From Welwitschia mirabilis (lineage: Eukaryota; Gnetophyta; Gnetopsida; Welwitschiales), in assembly GCA_051453625.1 (NCBI GenBank), contig JBOZIK010000001.1:89850951-89914950 (forward strand): a DNA stretch of 64,000 bases, written 5' to 3'. Positions within the stretch are counted from its first letter, which is position 1. Every line of letters begins with the position of its first letter. The notes below the pieces were generated by a model. It searched no databases and had not been told where the DNA came from. It saw nothing but the letters and a program-made list of their open reading frames with translations. Positions 23,591-36,133 of this stretch are shown here, piece by piece. Position numbers and translations under genes: made by a program.

Positions 23591-25406
23591 TCTTTGAAGC
23601 TTACTAATCTAGGCTATATACCCTTATAACAAAAATTAATAATAAGAGATTGCATTATCACCTAAGTAATGGTTAAAATCAAGTTTACTTATGGATTTTT
23701 AAGAAAAATAACATTTATTTGAAGTAGGTTTGTTAAGAACACATTTGCTTAAGATCTTCAATTTCAGTAAAATGTGGTTTAAAAGATGGGATTTATCTTC
23801 ACATGTGCTCTTCAAGTAAAAGGTGTTTAGTGGGAATAAGACTTGTCTTGACTAGGATAATAAGCCAATGACCCCCTAAAAGTACATAAAAAATGATTAT
23901 GACTAGATGAAGAAACAAAAATAATATATCTTTTCTTCAAAAGCACATAACATTGATTACTTAGTTGGCTTTAGTTAACTATATTAGGGTTATGAATGCC
24001 TACTAGAAATGTAGCTCTAATGATTTAATTTTAACATATTCAACTACATTGAGGCTATAAATGCTCACTAGTAGTGTAATACTAATTTCTACATAATNNN
24101 NNNNNNNNNNNNNNNNNNNNNNNNNNNNNNNNNNNNNNNNNNNNNNNNNNNNNNNNNNNNNNNNNNNNNNNNNNNNNNNNNNNNNNNNNNNNNNNNNNNN
24201 NNNNNNNNNNNNNNNNNNNNNNNNNNNNNNNNNNNNNNNNNNNNNNNNNNNNNNNNNNNNNNNNNNNNNNNNNNNNNNNNNNNNNNNNNNNNNNNNNNNN
24301 NNNNNNNNNNNNNNNNNNNNNNNNNNNNNNNNNNNNNNNNNNNNNNNNNNNNNNNNNNNNNNNNNNNNNNNNNNNNNNNNNNNNNNNNNNNNNNNNNNNN
24401 NNNNTAGGATAATAAGCCAATGACCCCCTAAAAGTACATAAAAAATGATTATGAATAGATGAAGAAATAAAAATAATATATTTCTTCTTCAAAAGCACTA
24501 ACATTGATTACTTAGTTGGCTTTAGTTAACTATATTAGGGTTATTAATGCCTACTAGAAATGTATCTCTAATGATTTAATTTTAATATATTCAACTACAT
24601 TGAGGCTATAAATTCTCACTAGAAGTGTAATACTAATTTCTACATAATACAACATGCTTAACACTATTGGCAAAAAAATGTCATAACATTGAATGCTTAA
24701 TGTGATTCANNNNNNNNNNCAAAGGCAAAATACTGAGGACATATGCAAAGGTAGAAATGAAAAATAAAGGAATAAAAAGATGGAAATCAGAGGCTTCATG
24801 TAAACTATTATCTCTTAACTTTCATCCTTAGAATTTGCATTAATTTCTTAAATTCATATAAGTTATTTGATCAAAACTTAGCTTGGTTAATATTGCGATC
24901 CATTAAAAATACAAAAATATAATAAAGGAATGATAACTTAGGATAGTTTTCTCATTTATTCAGTAGTTTCTAGTTTCACTCCATTCATGCATTTTCTATC
25001 TCATTCACCTTACATCACTTCACTACGTTCCACTTCATATCGTTTTCATCAGAAAAAAGTCCTAATGCATTAATTGTTTTTATGGATAGATTTTCCACTT
25101 AGTACATATTTGGTTTTAAATAGCTTACCCTTTTTCTTAGCTTAATTTTCATCATTTTTAATAAAATAACTTTCCACAATTTGTTTACACCTATGTTCTC
25201 AAATAACTTAAATGTTTTTATCACAAACTTTAAGGATAAAGTTCAATTTTGGTTAGGGGATATGACATCTAATTTTAATAAAAGTTTTGAATATGTCAAT
25301 CACTTAAAATTGGTCATAAAATTTTCAAAATTATATCTTTATCATACTTAAGAAAATTCAACTTTGATAATTTTTCCATGTTTAACTATTTTGTTATCAT
25401 TTTTTT
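23591..25406 (+). other. 3' non-coding region of copy C
   Basis: Between integrase and polypurine tract. It is duplicated around the gap 24098-24404 (23853-24097 repeated at 24405-24648) and holds a 10-N run at 24710-24719. The rest aligns with 10520-11460 (reversed). No extra ORF is seen here, in contrast to element D. Confidence 0.6.
23977..24097 (+). repeat. Two-unit 65-bp-period repeat (copy C)
   Basis: AACTATATTAGGG at 23977 and AACTACATTGAGG at 24042 begin two related units 65 bp apart. Each unit has TA(C/T)ATT followed about 22 nt later by a complementary AATGTA-like segment, with an inner AGG...CCT pairing in the first. The post-gap duplicate shows the same spacing (24528 and 24593). 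The same pattern occurs in unit B and element D. Confidence 0.6.
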
Positions 25407-25440
25407 GCTAAGGCGCTAGCAAAGGACTAATTGCGAGGTG
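25407..25440 (+). promoter_or_regulatory. Polypurine tract region of copy C
   Basis: GCTAAGGCGCTAGCAAAGG then ACTAATTGCGAGGTG ends directly at the LTR start TGTTAACACA (25441). It matches the pre-LTR motif at 10486-10519 and 50300-50335. It would prime second-strand synthesis. Confidence 0.65.
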
Positions 25441-27537
25441 TGTTAACACATAAAAATTAAATTACTATTAATTTAAATGATTAATTAACCTTATTATAAG
25501 ACACTAATATAATTGATTTCANNNNNNNNNNNNNNNNNNNNNNNNNNNNNNNNNNNNNNNNNNNNNNNNNNNNNNNNNNNNNNNNNNNNNNNNNNNNNNN
25601 NNNNNNNNNNNNNNNNNNNNNATGATTAATTAACCTTATTATAAGACACTAATATAATTTATTTCATCATAAGAACCTATCTTCTATTAGTTTTCATATT
25701 AATTATGCACTTAACTATTTCTTCATGACATTTTTAGGTTTCTTAATCTCAATTAAAAGATATGGTTTAATTTTATGATTATTAGAGTTAACATACTAAT
25801 AACACTAGTTAATACTACCAATTTTGTTATCTTATGAGCTAAAACCACCTCTAAAATCACATTTCTAGCATGTTATAAAATATTCCATAGAATGTAGTTA
25901 TAGGCTTAACTAAATTTCACATCCAAAATTACTTACGTTCTTATTAACATGTGGTAGTGATGACAAGGATTCATAGAGTAACATTTGGTAAGGCTAATAA
26001 GGATGATGGTGGAGAAATATGACAAAGCCAGTGGTTGAGAGCATCTATAGTACTCCAGATCCAAGTTGTGGCACTATCATAAGCATCTTCACTAAATAGA
26101 ATAAAAGAAAAACCATCCTACCTAATGTAATCATGAAATTGTCCACCTAAAACTTCAAGCCAAGGTCTTATAATTGTGTCTCTTCCCCATCTATCGCTAT
26201 AAAAGGATGTCAAACCCTTCATTGTATCATCTTTGCCTTTAAGAAATTAAAGCATTTTAGAGCATCAATTTGTAATGGCTTTCTAGGTGACTCTTTGGGG
26301 AAGTGAACTAGTTTTCAAGGATTGTATGAGAAATTCTTCTTATTTCTTCTTCCTTTACTATAAAGTTGTTCTTGTTTTGTAATAAAAAATTTATTTTCTT
26401 TGATTTCAATTCATAAGTAATATCATAATTTTAATGCTTAGGTAACTAATTTAGCTATTAAGTTTGTTTATTTGTGTGGTTTCATTTTATTACTTTGTCT
26501 TTTAATTCTGTATATTTTGGTTATTTTAGGATTTATTACTTTTTATTATCATTTCAAGATTAAAGAGTTAAGTTAATNNNNNNNNNNNNNNNNNNNNNNN
26601 NNNNNNNNNNNNNNNNNNNNNNNNNNNNNNNNNNNNNNNNNNNNNNNNNNNNNNNNNNNNNNNNNNNNNNNNNNNNNCTCCAGATCCAAGTTGTGGCACT
26701 ATCATAAGCATCTTCACCAAATAAATAAAAGAAAAACCATCCTACCTAATGTAATCATGAAATTGTCCATCTAAAACTTCAAGCCAAGGTCTTATAATTG
26801 TATCTCTTCCCCATATCGCACTATAAAATGATGTCAAACCCTTCATTGTATCATCTTTTATTTTAAGAAATTGAAGCATTTTAGAGCATCAACTTGTGAT
26901 GGCTTTCTAGGTGACTCTTTAGGGAAGTGAACTAGTTTTCAAGGATTGTATGAGAAGTTCTTCTTATTTCTTCTTCCTTTACTATAAATTTATTCTTGTT
27001 TTGTAATAAAAAAGTTATTTTCTTTGATTTCAATTCATGAGTAATATCATAATTATAATGCTTAGGTAACTACTTTAGCTATTAAGTTTGTTTATTTGTG
27101 TGGTTCCATTTTATTACTTTGTCTCTTAATTCCATATATTTTGATTATTTTAGGATTTATTACTTTTTATTATTATTTCAAGGTTAAAGAGTTAAGTGAA
27201 TTTACCTATTAGCACATGAAGGATGAGATTATGTCCTATGACTTAATCCAAATTTACTTGATGGTTTGAAGTGTTTTGTAGAAAAGGTAATTGGATAATA
27301 TCATATTGAAGGAGTACTTAGGAATAAATCAATAATAACATAGAGGTAGTTTACTTTTTTCCTCTCTAAATGAATTTCATCTCTAAAAATCACTTTATTT
27401 CTTCTTCTTTTTTCTTTATTTTTATAACTTAATTTAAAGTTAAAGCAGTATAAATCTAAACCAATACCCAATGTTATCCCTAAGAAAGAATGATATATAA
27501 GTGAAAAATTAGCTTAAATTCAAGAAATTTTACTATA
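25441..27537 (+). repeat. 3' LTR of copy C, inflated by two gaps
   Basis: Begins TGTTAACACA and ends ...TACTATA before AATTAACAAA. The raw length is 2,097 bp. Two 100-N gaps (25522-25621, 26578-26677) are flanked by duplications of about 40 bp and 525 bp; removing them gives about 1,332 bp, equal to the gap-free LTRs of units A and B. Contains TATAAAAG at 26198-26205. Confidence 0.85.
26198..26205 (+). promoter_or_regulatory. TATA box in LTR of copy C
   Basis: TATAAAAG followed by GATGTCAAACCC; same place and flanks as 1969-1976. A decayed version occurs again after the gap near 26.82 kb (duplicate copy). Confidence 0.5.
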
Positions 27538-27552
27538 ATTAACAAACACAGT

Positions 27553-27623
27553 AAGGGTTTATCATGGCATATTAGGGTTTATGATGATGCATCTAGGGTT
27601 TAATATGATGTAATAAGGGTTTT
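27553..27623 (+). repeat. Short minisatellite with AGGGTTT cores
   Basis: Four AGGGTTT cores with GGG at about 27555, 27575, 27597 and 27618, spaced 20-22 bp, with ATGATG-rich spacers. The core equals the plant telomere unit but the spacing is not telomeric. Lies just after the LTR of copy C. Confidence 0.6.
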
Positions 27624-28039
27624 TAAGGATGATCAACAAATAGCATAACAATGATTTCATGTGAGAAAGAAAGGCTATACTAGTTATTCTTGGACTTACC
27701 CAGGCTTTCTTTACCTTTTTGGACTTAATGATCATAGTGTTATCCTTCTAGTTTAGAATTGATAAATCCTTGGTACAAGCCATGATCATTAAGATTTTCT
27801 TGCAATTTTACCTTGGGTAAGCCATGGCCATAATGTTATCAAGATTTACCTATGATTTCCCTTTGACATCTACTTCTTCCACAATGATTTTCCTTTAATG
27901 CCTAGTCCTTTTAGAGTTATTTTCATTTAGTTCTTGGGATTTACATTTGACTAGCTTCTCATAAAATTCTGCTAGCTACACTAGTTCACAATGTGAAAGT
28001 AGAAAAGTTAATTTAGAAATATTTTATTTTAAAGAAAAA

Positions 28040-28215
28040 ATTATGACAGTTTAAAGCTCTCATTATTTTAAATTTTAATGATAGTTAAAAGCTATCATTA
28101 TATATATTTCAATGATAGTTAAAAATACATCATCTAATATTTTTAATTAAAAATAAAATTTAATATTTTATGCTATCTTAAAAACATCATTAATTAAAAG
28201 GCTATAGTTAATTTA
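28040..28215. repeat. Cluster of small inverted repeats (AATGATAG/CTATCATT)
   Basis: AATGATAGTTAAAAGCTATC and related copies (AATGATAGTTAAAAATAC, GCTATCTTAAAAACATC) follow within 180 bp. Such subterminal inverted motifs are known from CACTA-type DNA transposons, but no transposase or terminal repeat was found. Identity is uncertain. Confidence 0.3.
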
Positions 28216-29551
28216 ATAACCCATTAGTAAAAACCATTATTGAAAGTCTTTTTTGTTTTAATGGATGTATAAGTGTAACTCAAATAGCAAGTTAAAGATA
28301 AAACAAACCATAAATATGATAATATAAAAGATGTTCATCTATACTTAAATTATATTCATGAATAAAGTACTCATCTATGTTTTTGTATATTATTTAGTAA
28401 TCTAGATGATAATCACATAGGTTTCAATTTTCTATAACTACTAATATGTTCCCATGCTAATTATCTAATATTTAACAATAGTGCCTTACAATGACATATG
28501 CCATTTTGATATTAGATTATGATGATATGGAATTATTTAATTAATATGAAGTATAATTCCCCCATAAAAATAAAAGTCTTTAATATAAATTATCTAATCT
28601 CCATATGAAGAACATTTACCATAAACTTCTCTATCACATATAATATCTAACATCTTCATATGATATCTTTTTTGCTTTTTTCTCCTTTTTACATCCTTCC
28701 TTCTTCCATCCTTTCTAACTCCTCCATTTAAGGGTTTTTTTGAAAACAACATTTCCTACTCATTATGTAAAGATCATGGAATTCTATCGATCAAGAGAAG
28801 GGAGAAGAAAAAAATATAAAAGATCAAATACCACCATTAACTCCATCGTAGCAAAGAGTAATAACACTTGTATCTACTTCCTTCTAAGAGGAAAGGGAGC
28901 TCATGGAGATATAATCACTTAGAAAAATTAGGTGTAAATCTTTTGGAGAAGAAAGAAGATAAAATTTAAATATGTAATGCAAATATTTGATGAGATTATA
29001 GAATCCTCTATCATAGAGGATGTAAAGACCCTTATGCTATAATATATTCTTCTATATGAGATGTACTCTCTTCTATCAACCCCTTTTTTTTCTATTTTTG
29101 TTTTTCACTTTCAAATAAGTAATGCTTTAATGATGAGTAATAGTAAAACCTATGCTTTTCTTCTTGTTATATATCTTTGTATTATATTTTATAACTTTCT
29201 AACTTAATTTAAACATTGGGAAGAATGTTTAAATTAATTATAAGGGTAGAAATCAATACTACTTTTCTAAATTTTTATTGAAAATCATTTAAGTTATCAA
29301 AAAAATACATTTTTTAATTTTCTTAAAAAATTTTAAATGTTGAAAAATTACAAAGGAAATGAGATTTTTCTAATGAATTATTTTATCTTTCTTATTTCAT
29401 TATTCAAGATACATTTTATGATATATAACTACTAATTAAAAATTTATAGTTCACTGATTTGGATGAATTGAATTATGGGTTTGGTATATAAAAAACATAT
29501 GTAAAATTTTTAGATTTTGAAATAACCTTTATATAACACTTACTTATAGGA

Positions 29552-30100
29552 ATTTTCTAGGGGACTAGCAAATAACTAGTTGAGGGATATAATTGCTTGT
29601 AATTAATTTATTATTAACCATGCCTTATTCATTAATTTTTAAAATTATTATTAATGTCTAAATTTGATTATTTNNNNNNNNNNNNNNNNNNNNNNNNNNN
29701 AAAAAAAAAAAAAAAAAGAGAGAAAAAAAAAAGAGGAAAACCATCTAGACTTGTATTATTGGAGTTTTGGGGCTAAGTGAGTTTTATGAAGAAAGGAAAA
29801 GCTTATCAAATTATAAGTTAACAAGTTAACCTTACAACTAGAGTTAAATTAATTCATGAATACTTAATACTATATATCAATGTCTTACCATCTAATAAGA
29901 TCCATCATTATCCATTTATTATTATAAATAATAAACCAATGAATATCTTTGCTCCTAAGTAGAACTATAAAAGTACAACCTATCTTAAGGATTAAAGAAT
30001 TCCATTCTTCTTCTTTCGCTCATCACTTGATTAACCATGGATCTTGACCTCTGCTATTATGGAATTGATATTTTTATCCATCTATTGAAACTTTGTTATT
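29552..30100 (+). mobile_element. Orphan polypurine tract and LTR start (Athila-like)
   Basis: TAGGGGACTAGCAAATAACT then AGTTGAGGGA (to 29586) resembles the pre-LTR motifs of copies B, C and D. The following TATAATTGC... and ATTAACCATGCCTTATTC resemble a decayed LTR 5' end, and ACTATAAAAG near 29.97 kb is a plausible TATA box. A short N run (about 29673-29700) followed by a poly-A tract interrupts it. The LTR's right edge and any primer site were not found, so the extent is approximate. Confidence 0.4.
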
Positions 30101-32459
30101 TTAGATCCAAAATTCTAATGGTCATGTTGAGAAATTTCTAATCATAATACTTTTAAAATTTCTTCTTCCTCACTAGGTGTGAGGAAATAAGTAACTGATG
30201 AAACATCTATCATACTTTTCTCTAGATCTTGATCTATTCTCTTTAATTTTTCTATCAATGATAAATGCAATTTAATCTATGATTATATTTCCTTTACTCT
30301 TCCATCTTTAATACAATCAAGACTATTGGTTATGTAATAGCATATTTTAAATGTTTTTTGTATTTTTCTTTTAGAATTATTCCTTACATTATTTGTTAGT
30401 GTTTAGATGATTAAATGCTATTTTATGATATCTTTTATACTATTGTAGTATTTCCTACATTTTAATTTTAAGATGTAATATTTTATTACTTAAATTTTTA
30501 TAAGGGAAAAAGTATCTAAGCTAATTAATAATAAGTCTATCATATTTTTTTGGAATTTATTAGATGTGGATGTGAAATAACAAAAATTAAACTTTACCTA
30601 ATCACATGTAATTAATTGAATTTTATAACTAATAAACACAAATAACTTAAGTAAAATTAAAATGTCATTTCTTAAAATAAAAGTAAAATGTACAAATAAT
30701 TTTTATGTTTACATACATCTCAAAAGAAACATGAATCACTTCTATTCTATAATGCTAATAGTTTATCACTCTCTTAATAACATATATAAGTATAAAATTT
30801 TATTCTTGTAAATTATTTCTATAATGAAGCTATGAATGGATTATGTATCATAGGAAAAAAATCAAAATAGAAATTTGCATTAGGAATTGCATCATGCATT
30901 GAACTAGTTATATGCATAAAATATTATTATGAAATGTAAATAAAAAAGTGGAAATTAAGTGATACCAACTTATACACTCTAATTGTTAATTTTGTATTTT
31001 AGTTAATCTTGTAATAATTAGGAAAAAAAAAAAGAAAAATAAAAGTTATATCATCTAACTAAGATAACTAGTTCAAGCATACTCTAATAACATTTTAATA
31101 AAAAGGAATTTAATGAAGCACAGTACTAAGATTTGTTTGAACATCATGGTCCTAACCTAGGGGAATATAAAAATCCTAGTAAAACCCTAAAGATATTCCT
31201 GTAACACTCCACTGTATTGCAAAATAGGCCATTAGAAGGTGTTTACACATGCAAGATGCTATCATGATGTTCTTAGGTATACCTAAAGTTTAATGCATGT
31301 TGATTCACTAGAATTTATGGTGGATTCCTTCATTACTATTTTTACTTCATTGACTTGGTCCAACTCTTGTTCTTCTTCTTGTCACTTTTTTTCCTTTTCT
31401 TTTTCCTTTCTCTATCTCTATTTCTTTGTTTTTTAGTTGCTAGCTCTTGCGTACATTATGGAAAACTAGTTGGATCATGTCTGCAGGTATGGAATATAGG
31501 TAATTATTTTGAAATGCACTGCTCTTCAAGTATTCAAGATGCATATAGAAAATAAATTATCCTTGTAGTGATTATTATGGTTTATAGATGTTTTATGCTT
31601 ATCACCTTTAGATGACAAAAGAAATTCATATTTCATGAAACTTTCAAGTCTAAGCCCTTCCTTACATCTAACGATTCCATCTCTTGAAATGATAACATGG
31701 AGATTATGAAATTTAAGAGGAAAGTAATGTAAGAAAGTAAAGGATATTAAAGTTTTAACCTTTACAAATCATTTCTAAACTCGATTTTCTTAAGTCTAGT
31801 ATCAAATCAAATGTATTTCAAGGTTAGTATTAATTATCTGTTATTTGGTTTCTGTCTTGTTTTCATTCTTATGAACTTGAGCTTTTATTTCAGAGAGTTT
31901 TATTAGGATTTGAGATTTTAGATGTGTTTAATGTCTTTTTGTCTTTAAAATATTATTTTTAGTATCAAATTATGATATGAATGTTCATTATATCATCTAT
32001 TATTATCCTACCATTTTGATGTCAAACTCATCATTCTCTTATAGTTTAATGTTAAACTTATCATTTATTAATAAAAATTACTATTTTGGGAGAAGTATTT
32101 ATTAATAGACAAATATTTGTAGTAATTTTATAATAATTTTCTCTTGTTTAAGTGGATTTTTAGACTATCATAAACTTTCTATTCTAATTTAAGAAACATC
32201 ATTTTAGAATTAATTCATAATTCAAACGTATATCTCAAAAGAACTTTTTCATAATTTGACACATCATTAGCACTTCCACCCTATTTCTTACCTTCACATT
32301 TTTTTCATGTCTTTTTAGCTTTATATTATTTACTATGGATGTGGATTTAATCATTAATTTAACAAGTTTGGCAATATTATAGATGTTAGTTCCCTTTAGT
32401 GTGCTTTAGGTCTTAACTTGATTTATGGTTTTAAACTATGATATCTATGCCTTAACTCA
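30101..32459. other. AT-rich stretch, nothing recognised
   Basis: No element domain or gene could be identified on either strand. A 66-codon frame at 31355-31555 is a run of Phe/Leu/Ser from a CTTTTT-rich tract and is probably not a gene. It could be an older, fully decayed transposon. Confidence 0.4.
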
Positions 32460-32695
32460 TGTGAAAAGAAATAAAGAAAAATGAAATGAGAATATGAGTG
32501 AATAAGGGGAGAGAGAGAGAGATAATAAATAAAATGTAAAGTAAATATATAAAAAGGAAAAATAAATAGATAAAAGAAATATAGAAGAGAATGATATTGA
32601 AACAAAGAAGAAAAAGAATATGTAAAAATAAAGTAGAAAAGTATTAATAGGGAAGAAAAAGGAAGAATAAGAGATAATAATGGAAAGAATGATAT
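32460..32695 (+). repeat. Purine-rich tract with (GA)n
   Basis: About 235 bp of almost pure A/G with few pyrimidines on the plus strand, including a GA run at about 32507-32522. It ends exactly where the chromovirus LTR begins (32696). Confidence 0.6.
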
Positions 32696-35600
32696 TGTGA
32701 TATGTTATTTTTTATTATCCTAATTAAATACTATTTTTTCCTTTTTATCTACCTTCATTTTTTAATATTATTACCTAATAGACATATCAGAACCTAGTAT
32801 CAAACTTTACTTGTTCCTTTATTATCATTTTTATATTTTGAGAAAAACAAATCATATTATTACTATTTATTTATCTATAATTAATTACTAGGTTATTTTG
32901 GTTTACAACATAATAACAATGTCATAATTTTATGCCCTTTATTTGATCCTAGTTTTTCATCACATAGAAAGATATCCTATATATAGTTGAGGAGATGTAA
33001 ACTTATTATAAAAATACATGGATATGTTTAAGGATAATACCTAACCATATAATAGGAGGTTATAACTCTTATTAATGGCATTTTAACTCAATGTATGATC
33101 ATTCTCTAGATGTAAGTTGGTTCTACTTTAGGTTCTAAACTATGTGAACTCAACTTCACAGGCTTATACTTCACCTTAATATACCCCTAATACAAGAGAT
33201 AGGTAGTGCATGAGGTGGATGCATGCCTATAAATGACCTAGCTTTTTAAAATATCTTTTAATTCTATAATATAATCTATTAATACTAAGGGATCAAGATA
33301 TTAAGTCACAGTAAGTTCATATATGGGTAAGGCCAGAGAGTGGTGATCAAATCCACTTCTAAAAGGGTATTATAAAAAAATGCGATGCAACCCCACTTGG
33401 TAATGAAATCCACGTGTGAGGATGATCATTACTAGAATTATCTTGATGTAGTTCTACTCAATAAATAGACCATACCAATGCATGTATACAATTCTAGCTA
33501 ATAAGAATATTTAATGGATTATTTACCTAGTTGTAATAATTCTAGTCATCGTTAGGTTTATTTTATAAAATAATTATAAAAGAGAAAATAAGCATGCTAG
33601 AACATCTTTATTTTAAAATTATAGTAATGAAAATATAAATAAAGAAAATATTTTTTCCTTTATTTTAATAATAATAATAAAATTTAAAATGTATCAAATC
33701 ACATCTTAATAATATACTTAAAGAAAGTATTCCATACTCAGAGATATGGCAATCTTAGAAGCATTCTTCCATACTCATATGATAATTTCCATTATGTAAG
33801 GAAAAGAAATTAAAAAAGTATAGTTCAAGGAACGATTATCAAGACATAACTTTTTATCTAAGACTCCTATGGCTATGTCATGAGTTAAGAAAATAAGTAA
33901 TGAATTAAAGACTATTTAAGTTGATTGGGCTACTATGGTAAAACTCTTATAGGCATGTACATTCAAAGTAAGATAAAGGAAAAAGGGTATAGGTATTTCT
34001 TCTAATAAAATATTACTTCTAAGTAATGTAACTTAAGGATACTAATACAAATTATCTTATATACTTAGATTATATATAATAATTTTTCTATAATTTAAAA
34101 CATTAGCTATAACATTTTAGGGCTCTAAGGAGACATCATAAATAAAAATTAATAATTAGTTAACTATATAGTAAAAAATAAATTACAATAATTTTTCATA
34201 AACTAGAATCATGATATAATCCTCAAAAACTAACTTAAACTATCTTGGAATTCTAAAAATANNNNNNNNNNNNNNNNNNNNNNNNNNNNNNNNNNNNNNN
34301 NNNNNNNNNNNNNNNNNNNNNNNNNNNNNNNNNNNNNNNNNNNNNNNNNNNNNNNNNNNNNTATATATAATAATTTTTCTATAATTTAAAACATTAGCTA
34401 TAACATTTTAGGGCTTTAAGAAGACATCATAAATAAAAATTAATAATTAGTTAACTATAAAGTAAAAAATAAATTACAATAATGTTTCATAAACTAGACT
34501 CATGATATAATCCTCAAAAACTAACTTAAACTATCTTGGAATTCTAAAAATATTATTTCTAAGATTATCATTTAATATTAAAAATTATCAAATCTTCTAA
34601 AATTGCAATCCTACCATGCTATAATAAAATAACCATATCTTTTAAATTACTATGAGTTTTTCAATGACTCAAGATGTTTCAAAAATATTATTTAATTTCC
34701 TACAACTTAGGATGTTCAATTTTATACATAATTTAACTGTTGGATATAAAAATGTAATTTTATTGTTTACTATTTTTTACATTCATTTTCTAACATATTT
34801 TAATGAATAAATTTTTTTAAAAATTGCTATACATTAGAAAAATTACTGTTTTTATATTTTCACAATTACAACATAGTATTAGACTTATAAAAAACATTTT
34901 ACTAATTTATACCTACTAATTAATAAGCTATAATATTTTTAACTTATGTCTATATTATAGAATTTTAAGCTTATTTAAAGAAAATATAGTAGAGGTCTAA
35001 CAATTAATCATATAATAATTTGAACTAGCAAAAAAATGAAAAAACTAAACAAAGTAATTATTTATAGTATAGCTTTACTAAATAATACTAATCCAAATTA
35101 TTTTATAAATGAAAATCAAGTCAATTCATAAAAGCATTTATGATGAGCCTTACAATTACGAATGAAGAAGTACAAGTCTAAAAAGATTTTTGAGGAGTAG
35201 ACTTTACCCCTAATAAGATGGATCTAATGTATAATAAAAAAATATATTATTATGTATATTAATACAAAATAAATATGGATAGCTCAGTATATAGTGAATC
35301 CCTAAAGTAGTTATTAGGCCATAATCTTTCATTAGTAACCTTAATTATCAAGCATAAAAGACCTCTCATATCTCCCCACATCTTGGTGAGAGTCAATGGA
35401 AGGGAATAACATATGTTTATGATATATCATAAAGAGTGATCTAATGTAATATCACATCATTATACTAAAATATTAAAAAAGACCATATCTATAACATAAG
35501 TAAAGAGCTTACTTAGAAGGATTAGTAACTCCTTGATAGTTAAAGATTGATAAAGATCCAGGCTCCACAAGCAATACAATGAAAGAAAGAGAGAGAAATA

Positions 35601-36133
35601 AGGAAATTCACTTACAAGAAAAAAATGAAACTCTTCTTTGCAAGAGAGGAAAGGAGCTCTATATATAGATAAACAAAGACATATAGCTCAAGATCACAAG
35701 ATCACATGATTTAGCATTGATAAGTGGGATGGGTAATAAGTGACACTGAAGTATAAAAAGAGATCATATTTGTGACTAATTCACCTAAGTAGGGTAAGTA
35801 ATCTTCTTGATTTAATTAGTAAGATTAATTACATATATCATTTCCTCATGCTAGCTTCTTCTTAATCATTCATAGGCTCATAAGTAATCTTAATTCATCT
35901 AAAACATGAATTAAAACAATAAATGCAAAAATCTCAAAATTTTTATATGGCATAAGAAGATAAACTCTTTAATATTAATGAATAAAAAAATAAATATGCT
36001 ATGAATCAAGTGCCCTTACACATCTTATGAAGATAAAAATCATAGTAGAGTAAATCTACTCATTCATCATTCTTAGTTCTAGGTAAGAGTGCATGCACTT
36101 ATTCACATACTCATTCATTTCATAATGCATAAA
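32696..36133 (-). repeat. 3' LTR of F, distal part
   Basis: Aligns with 61383-63947 in the same orientation (for example CCTAATTAAATACTATTTTT against CCTAATTAAGCACTATTTTT). The left edge TGTGATATG at 32696 corresponds to TGTAACAAT at 61383. A 100-N gap (34262-34361) is flanked by a duplicated stretch of about 190 bp. The LTR resumes at 44150 after element E. Total about 3.5 kb, long as expected for this lineage. Confidence 0.8.
35658..35668 (-). promoter_or_regulatory. TATA box of F LTR
   Basis: On the minus strand ATCTATATATAGAGCTCC lies in the LTR, followed by a CT-rich segment (TTTCCTCTCTTGCAAAGAAG), a layout common for Tekay/Del promoters. The corresponding part of the 5' LTR is not visible because homology stops near 63947. 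Confidence 0.5.

Larger units (their letters stand above)
16623..27537 (+). mobile_element. Athila-like element C, nearly complete on the plus strand
   Basis: Order on the plus strand: 57-bp remnant of the 5' LTR end (16623-16679), primer site, leader, gag, protease, RT, RNaseH, integrase, 3' non-coding region with 65-bp repeats, polypurine tract, and a 3' LTR (25441-27537). This is the canonical Athila order. The 5' LTR is lost except for its last bases, replaced head to head by the LTR of unit B. Stops and shifts occur throughout, so it is non-functional. A 949-N gap (21311-22259) removes the RNaseH/INT link, and further gaps with duplicated flanks inflate the 3' half. Target-site duplications could not be identified. 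Confidence 0.85.
27538..29551. other. AT-rich stretch without a recognised gene
   Basis: Holds the AGGGTTT minisatellite (27553-27623), small inverted repeats (about 28040-28215), a pyrimidine-rich tract near 28.67-28.73 kb and a 60-codon frame at 28740-28922 (basic, no known motif, unsupported). The part just before 29552 may be the 3' end of another Athila-like element, but no coding domain was found. Confidence 0.45.

Noticed and set aside
27553-27623. True interstitial telomere repeat
   Set aside because: The cores are not contiguous TTTAGGG units and the spacing is 20-22 bp.
28740-28922. 60-codon basic frame as a small gene
   Set aside because: No known motif, no conserved partner, short enough to arise by chance; mentioned only within the stretch description.
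31355-31555. 66-codon hydrophobic frame that looks like a membrane peptide
   Set aside because: Hydrophobicity comes from a CTTTTT-rich tract; no family match, no neighbouring exon, and composition equals other T-rich frames in the window.
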